From: Phaeotremella fagi
Lineage: Eukaryota; Basidiomycota; Tremellomycetes; Tremellales; Phaeotremellaceae
Assembly: GCA_001599715.1 (NCBI GenBank)
Contig: BCHU01000004.1
Coordinates: forward strand, 992,001 to 1,056,000
Length of the DNA: 64,000 nucleotides
Direction of reading: 5' to 3'
Below the pieces are notes generated by a model, which saw nothing but the letters and a program-made list of their open reading frames with translations, had not been told where the DNA came from and did no database searches. Below, in pieces: positions 59,611 through 64,000 of this stretch (within the stretch, counting starts at the first letter, position 1; each line of letters starts with the position of its first letter). The translations under genes were made by a program, and so were the position numbers.

Positions 59611-61986
59611 TTAAGGTAAGGAAGTCTTGTAAATGTTAGCTGTGGATTTCACCAAAGTAACTTTGACTCACCAACAAGGAAAGAAGTAGGAACGTCGACT
59701 CTATCGTTCGTCTCCAGCTGAGTAGGTAGTACCTCCAACAATGTCACAGCGATTAACCGAAGTTTTAAGATCATTGAGGTCCCATTTGCGGCCAACTTCA
59801 AATCCCTCTGTTAGTACAGTATTTCAGGGCAAGGACACCTCTTACCGCTTGAATTGGTATACTGCAAGTATTCAAAAATCAGTTCCAGTCAAGACGATAC
59901 ATCTGAATCATTAACTGACCTATGCACAGCTCCAAATAATTCTTGATAAACGCCTTGTCTCCATTCTACACTCTCACCAAGCTCGAAAGCGACCAATTCA
60001 GCAGCATTTCGACTTGGGGTACCGATATTACCAGATTTAGCTAGTAAAAGTTCTCGAAGTAAACTATGAAATCAAAATGAGATCTTGATGACTGAATGCG
60101 GTGAACAACGTACATGAGACGCAGTTTGGTCGTTGCCATCGTGACATGAATGTTAGCTTTCAGTACCAGATAGCCTTCTTTACTGTCCTCAAACGACGTC
60201 AGATCATTCAAAAACAGCTCTAGCGGATCATGAATGATTGTGTCCCATCCTGCAAGACCAATCGGACAGTGAGTGATTTCAATTGTATTCGTTGAGCAGT
60301 AATAAACCTTACCTGGTTGATCCAATCGGAAAGGCCGAGCGAGATTATTCTTGACATCCCTGATCCTGCTCTGCAGAATCCTAACTTTTTTCAGAGTGAC
60401 CAAAAGACCTTCTGGATCCGATGGAGGGTGACGATTCACATCCCGCTCGCTTATGAGAATATCTCCCAAGATGCTGTCGGAGATCGGTTAATTTCAGTTG
60501 AAACTAAATAACTCACTCTACTATTCTAGACAAGGAATTGAACCCTGAAATAAGAGGAACTGAGGTAGTACTATGGAAACTTCCGTTACTTCCTATATTC
60601 ATGTCGTCTCTGCAGAACGTCAATATTCTTAACTTTACGACGACATACAGTTCTGTGGGTAATCGTGTATTTTCCATCCCACCAAACTCGTCAGAACGAA
60701 AAAATACAGGTCGAGATAAACCCCCCGCCTGGACTTTGTCTGCGTTGTATATGAGATACCATACTCTTCGACCCCGTTCAGCAGTGATGGGATCTAAGGT
60801 AGATGTTAGTGAACTGCAGGGTCAATGAGAGATGCTATATACCCATAGTCGCGTAAGTCTACGCACATGTCAGTCTAGCCGTTATCGATGCCTACCTCTT
60901 CAAGATGTAATCTCAGATCAATAGCCAAGTAATGAGCTTCTCCGAACGTTGCTGTTTCGAGTGCAGATTCTCCGTATTTCTAAGGCGTTAGAGACCAGGT
61001 TGGAAGGTCGCTTACATTATGCACAACAAAGATCAGATACCTGCAGATAATGAGTATAAGCTACGTCATACTATGTCACCCACTTGATGCAGACTAAGTC
61101 GACAGTAGAACTAGTCATTTCCTCTCTTGTAAGTTTCCTAGATATTTCAAAACAGCGTCGTGAGATGTCTCCTATTGATTCACCAGAATTAAAGGGGAAG
61201 AATGTTTTTGGAACCTGTTTGTTAGTGTCTTCTACTGAAGACAATCTTACATGTATAAGAGTGCAAGCCAACATTGCCATCAACAACGCGAATGACGATC
61301 GGTCATTCTCCTCCTTCCGAATGCTTAAGTCAAACATGAAAGTTGGTTGGTGAAACACAGGGATGATACAATGCAGCTACTCATTAGCTAAATCGTCTTC
61401 CATCACACTTACATAGTTGAACCACACGTCCACAATATGCGTTGCTAGCTCTCGAGGAAGGACGCTCTCGATCTGCATATGAAACGCTGCTGGAGGATTC
61501 AGCAGCGACTGCAGAGGCAAAGCTGAATTCTGAGAAGTCTGACCTAACGCATTCGATGTTGGTTCGTGAAGAAGATTTGGTTCTTCTTTCTCCAGGGATG
61601 AAGGCATGAAGTCTTGGTCTAAACTTGTGAACTAATTGTCAGCCAGTGGTAAACCTAGCACTTACATCCAATGAACCCAAGAGATCACTACTGCCGGTTA
61701 CCATTTGTCTACCGTCAACCTCTCGTCTTTGCTCTTCTCGCAGCCGTTCAACCACTTGATTACGCCGACCTCGTCTTCTTCTTTGATATCGGTAAGTACA
61801 CATAAGATCTCGATCGTTACATTGCTGAAATTGTCAGACCGAGTTCGACAATCATAAAGTAAAGCTTACATTGCAAGGAGTGATGGCGATAGCAGCTTCA
61901 GTGACAGCGTCACTGCCTCTGCCCATACATTTTAGTTTCCTTTGACGGCAGGCATCACAACTGGGTGTTTGTTTTGGTTTGCTCAT
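59611..61986 (-). CDS. Zn(2)-Cys(6) transcription factor, candidate cluster regulator
   Basis: Nuclear regulator of roughly 550 residues. ATG 61986 starts MSKPKQTPSCDACRQRKLKC; the zinc cluster continues PCNQCNDRDLMCTYR with an intron between its two halves (about 61820-61868) and a longer than usual inter-cysteine loop. A basic linker (RYQRRRRGRRNQVVERLREE) follows, then the fungal-specific regulatory region (ESVLPRELATHIVDVWFNYV, SSFALLMAMLACTLIHVRLS, CFEISRKLTREE, ESALETATFGEAHYLAIDLR, LFLNDLTSFEDSKEGYLVLK). It ends VANIYKTSLP at TAA 59611-59613. Many short introns; some middle exons are hard to place. It sits between the transaldolase-like gene and the transporter, and is the obvious candidate to bind the shared CGG elements. 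Confidence 0.82.
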
Positions 61987-62225
61987 GATTATTACTGAGT
62001 TGACACCAAGTTTTGATAATGCAAACTATAGTCAGTGCACAACCTCCACGATTACGTCATGCGATAACCAGAAGGACCGAGCGCGTTCTTGGTTTCAGAG
62101 GGTCCTTTCTGTCGAAGGTGTTTTGATTTCTGGGAGAGATGTTCAATTTGGATAGTGCTATCGTATGATACTTTCAGTCTCGGTCATCTTCGTCCACATT
62201 TGAAATGTCATTTGGGTTTGGGAAA

Positions 62226-62238
62226 CGGACTAAACCCG
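62226..62238. promoter_or_regulatory. CGG-N7-CCG palindromic half-site pair
   Basis: CGGACTAAACCCG, same half-site spacing as CGGAACAACTCCG at 57921-57933. Confidence 0.5.
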
Positions 62239-62251
62239 GAGTATAGGCGGA
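62237..62251 (+). promoter_or_regulatory. CGGAGTATAGGCGGA element, copy 2
   Basis: Matches the element at 58065-58079 at 14 of 15 bases and shares its first CG with an upstream CGG-N7-CCG pair at 62226-62238. It is 278 bp before the first transporter ATG. Confidence 0.65.
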
Positions 62252-62498
62252 AAGCCCAGAATTCACACGAACTTGGCCCAACTCTGCTTGTTGATATTTC
62301 GTTTCAAACCCCACATCATGTGCAAAATCATTGGAACTCTACTTTCACAATACTTAAATGTACGAGGCGTTGCCCAAAAACGCCATGATTATGAAAAGTA
62401 CCGCATAAATTCCTCATTCCTTCTTCATACTTCCTCATTTCAATGGAGGTGTGGGGCAAAGACGATATGAAGCTCCGTATATTTACCTTCAAGAGGAA

Positions 62499-62506
62499 TA
62501 TATAAG
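62499..62506 (+). promoter_or_regulatory. TATA-like box upstream of the transporter
   Basis: TATATAAG only 9 bp before the first ATG (62515), 56 bp before the in-frame ATG at 62563. The transaldolase-like gene has TATATAT about 45 bp before its ATG, so the second ATG gives the more usual spacing. Confidence 0.45.
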
Positions 62507-62514
62507 CTACCACC

Positions 62515-64000
62515 ATGGGGCCCGATTCACTTCCACAAACCTCAAACAGTCAAGATTTCAAGATGAGTTTCTCGAACGACAAAGATATCAGCACTCACGA
62601 CGAATACCAAGAAGACATCTTGAATGGATCTCAAGCTCAACAGAATATCCTACAGCAAAAGTCTATTGAGGATATCATATCAGATGTTGATAGATTCGTT
62701 AAAGACCACGATTTGGAATCAGACAAGGATTTCTTCCGTAAAGGTGCTCTTGTCGCCAGATCTCCCGACAGATTTGAAACAATCGATCAATTGAGTGAAG
62801 CAGACAAAGAAAGTCTTCGATATGAGCGAGACCATAAATGGAGATTACCCGGTCGATTGTATTTTGCAGGTGAGTACTGTCCATGATGAGATGTCTTACC
62901 TTTCTAACGTCAAAAACAGTCATCATGTGTGCTATCGGTGCAGCCACGCAAGGATGGGATCAAACAGGATCCAATGCTGCCAGTAAGCCCAAAAAAGTTT
63001 GAATAGTTAATTGGTGTTAATTCTGGGTCAGATTTGTCGTTCCCAATCGAATTTGGTATCGGTGCTTCTATTGACCAACCAGGAGGTGCATTAGATGAGT
63101 GGATCGTGGGTGCTGTAAACTCGGCACCATACATTGCCGCTGCCCTAGTTGGAGTTTGGAGTAAGTCATATAATTGCTGTATCCATGTCATAGCTTACCT
63201 TTTACCAAAGTATCCGACCCCCTCAACGCATTGTTTGGACGTCGAGGTGAAATCTTTATTACTTCCATCATTTTGATCGCTACACCTATTGCAGCAGGAT
63301 TCACTCATACTTGGCAACAGCTTTTTGCCGTAAGAGTCATCATGGGCTTGGGATTAGGAGCAAAAGGTGTGGTTCTGTTTTACCAAAATCAGGTGGATTG
63401 CACTGAACAGACTCAGCCGCTACTGTACCAATGTATAGTGCCGAGCTTTCCCCTGCACCTATTAGAGGGGCTCTTACCATGGGTTGGCAGCTGTGAGTGT
63501 TGTTTTGATAATAAGAGCGTTAAGCTGACAAAGACGGTAGATGGACTGCTTTTGGGATCTTTTTAGGTTTCTGCGCGAATGCGGTTGTGAAGGATGCTGG
63601 GGTGATCACCTGGAGACTTCAGATTGGTTCAGCTTTCATTCCTGCTGTTCCCCTGGCTTTTGGAATTTTGTTCTGTGAGTTGACAGAAGTTTAACACTGA
63701 TGTTTAGGTGTTGAAAGTCCTCGTTGGTACATGAAAAAAGGACGGGTTCAAGATGCTTGGAAAGCTATGCGAAAGATTCGTAACAACGATCTTCAAGCTG
63801 CTAGAGATTTGGTGAGGGATAAACATTACTGCTTTGGGATTGTTAGAACTGATTGAAAAGTTAGTATTATGCTTATGCTCTTTACGTGGAAGAGCAGAAG
63901 GTAAATCGAAGTCTTAAAATGAGCTAACAACAGATCTTGAACGGCCGTACCTATATTTCTCGCTTCACTGAGCTGTTCACGATTCCCCGTTGTCGAAGAG
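62515..64000 (+). CDS. MFS sugar/polyol transporter, 5' part (runs off the window)
   Basis: Twelve-helix major facilitator superfamily sugar porter in the plasma membrane, cut by the window edge. The N-terminal cytosolic tail of about 110 residues has [20 protein letters not shown] and [20 protein letters not shown], then TM1 [20 protein letters not shown], a second block [20 protein letters not shown], the signature [27 protein letters not shown] and [19 protein letters not shown], and the intracellular PESPR-like [11 protein letters not shown]. The exon splitting is dense. The start is at 62515 or, more in keeping with the TATA spacing, 62563. It lies next to the Zn2Cys6, transaldolase-like and dehydrogenase genes. 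The substrate is not determinable. Confidence 0.87.

Larger units (their letters stand above)
61987..62514. promoter_or_regulatory. Divergent promoter of the Zn2Cys6 gene and the MFS transporter
   Basis: 528 bp. It holds CGG-N7-CCG (62226-62238) overlapping CGGAGTATAGGCGGA (62237-62251) and a TATA-like TATATAAG (62499-62506). No gene supported in it. Confidence 0.65.

Overview
The window is nuclear DNA of a basidiomycete yeast or filamentous fungus, most likely a tremellomycete (Cryptococcus/Kwoniella type). The grounds are compact, intron-rich genes with short introns (mostly 40-65 nt, GTRNGT donors, CTNAC-like branch sites), and a gene set including Chs5, Ssk2, Met5, Med16 and a Ser/Thr-rich GH5 glucanase. 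No rRNA, tRNA, CRISPR array or recognisable transposon was seen. Gene models were built by joining open frames across plausible splice sites by eye, so exon borders are approximate, while start and stop codons are usually firm.

Left third (1-25.7 kb): 3' end of an SSK2-type MAPKKK (+); a membrane protein of unknown function (-); a GH5 exo-beta-1,3-glucanase (-); an NDUFAF5-like methyltransferase (-); ribosomal protein eL19 (-); SBDS/Sdo1 (-) divergent from a PRELI/Ups lipid-transfer protein (+); a run of four unknown disordered or coiled-coil proteins on the minus strand; then CHS5 (+), MED16 (+) and an Mpv17/Sym1 protein (-).

Middle (25.7-47.1 kb): PAB1 (+) with a probable 5'UTR intron; an RRM protein with an Aly/REF-like tail (-); a tandem pair of small Cys-containing paralogs (-), one preceded by a 190-bp pentanucleotide microsatellite; a large Zn2Cys6 regulator (-) divergent from a DHDPS-family aldolase (+); unknown proteins; and MET5, the sulfite reductase beta subunit (-).

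Right third (47.1-64 kb): a secreted aspartic protease, a secreted GPI-like protein, unknowns, a bZIP-like gene (+), and then a compact set that looks like a sugar-catabolic cluster: Gfo/Idh/MocA dehydrogenase (-), divergent transaldolase-like enzyme (+), Zn2Cys6 regulator (-) and divergent MFS sugar transporter (+, cut by the window edge). The two divergent promoters of this cluster share an almost identical 15-bp element (CGGnGTATAGGCGGA) and a CGG-N7-CCG site, which is the most interesting observation in the window.
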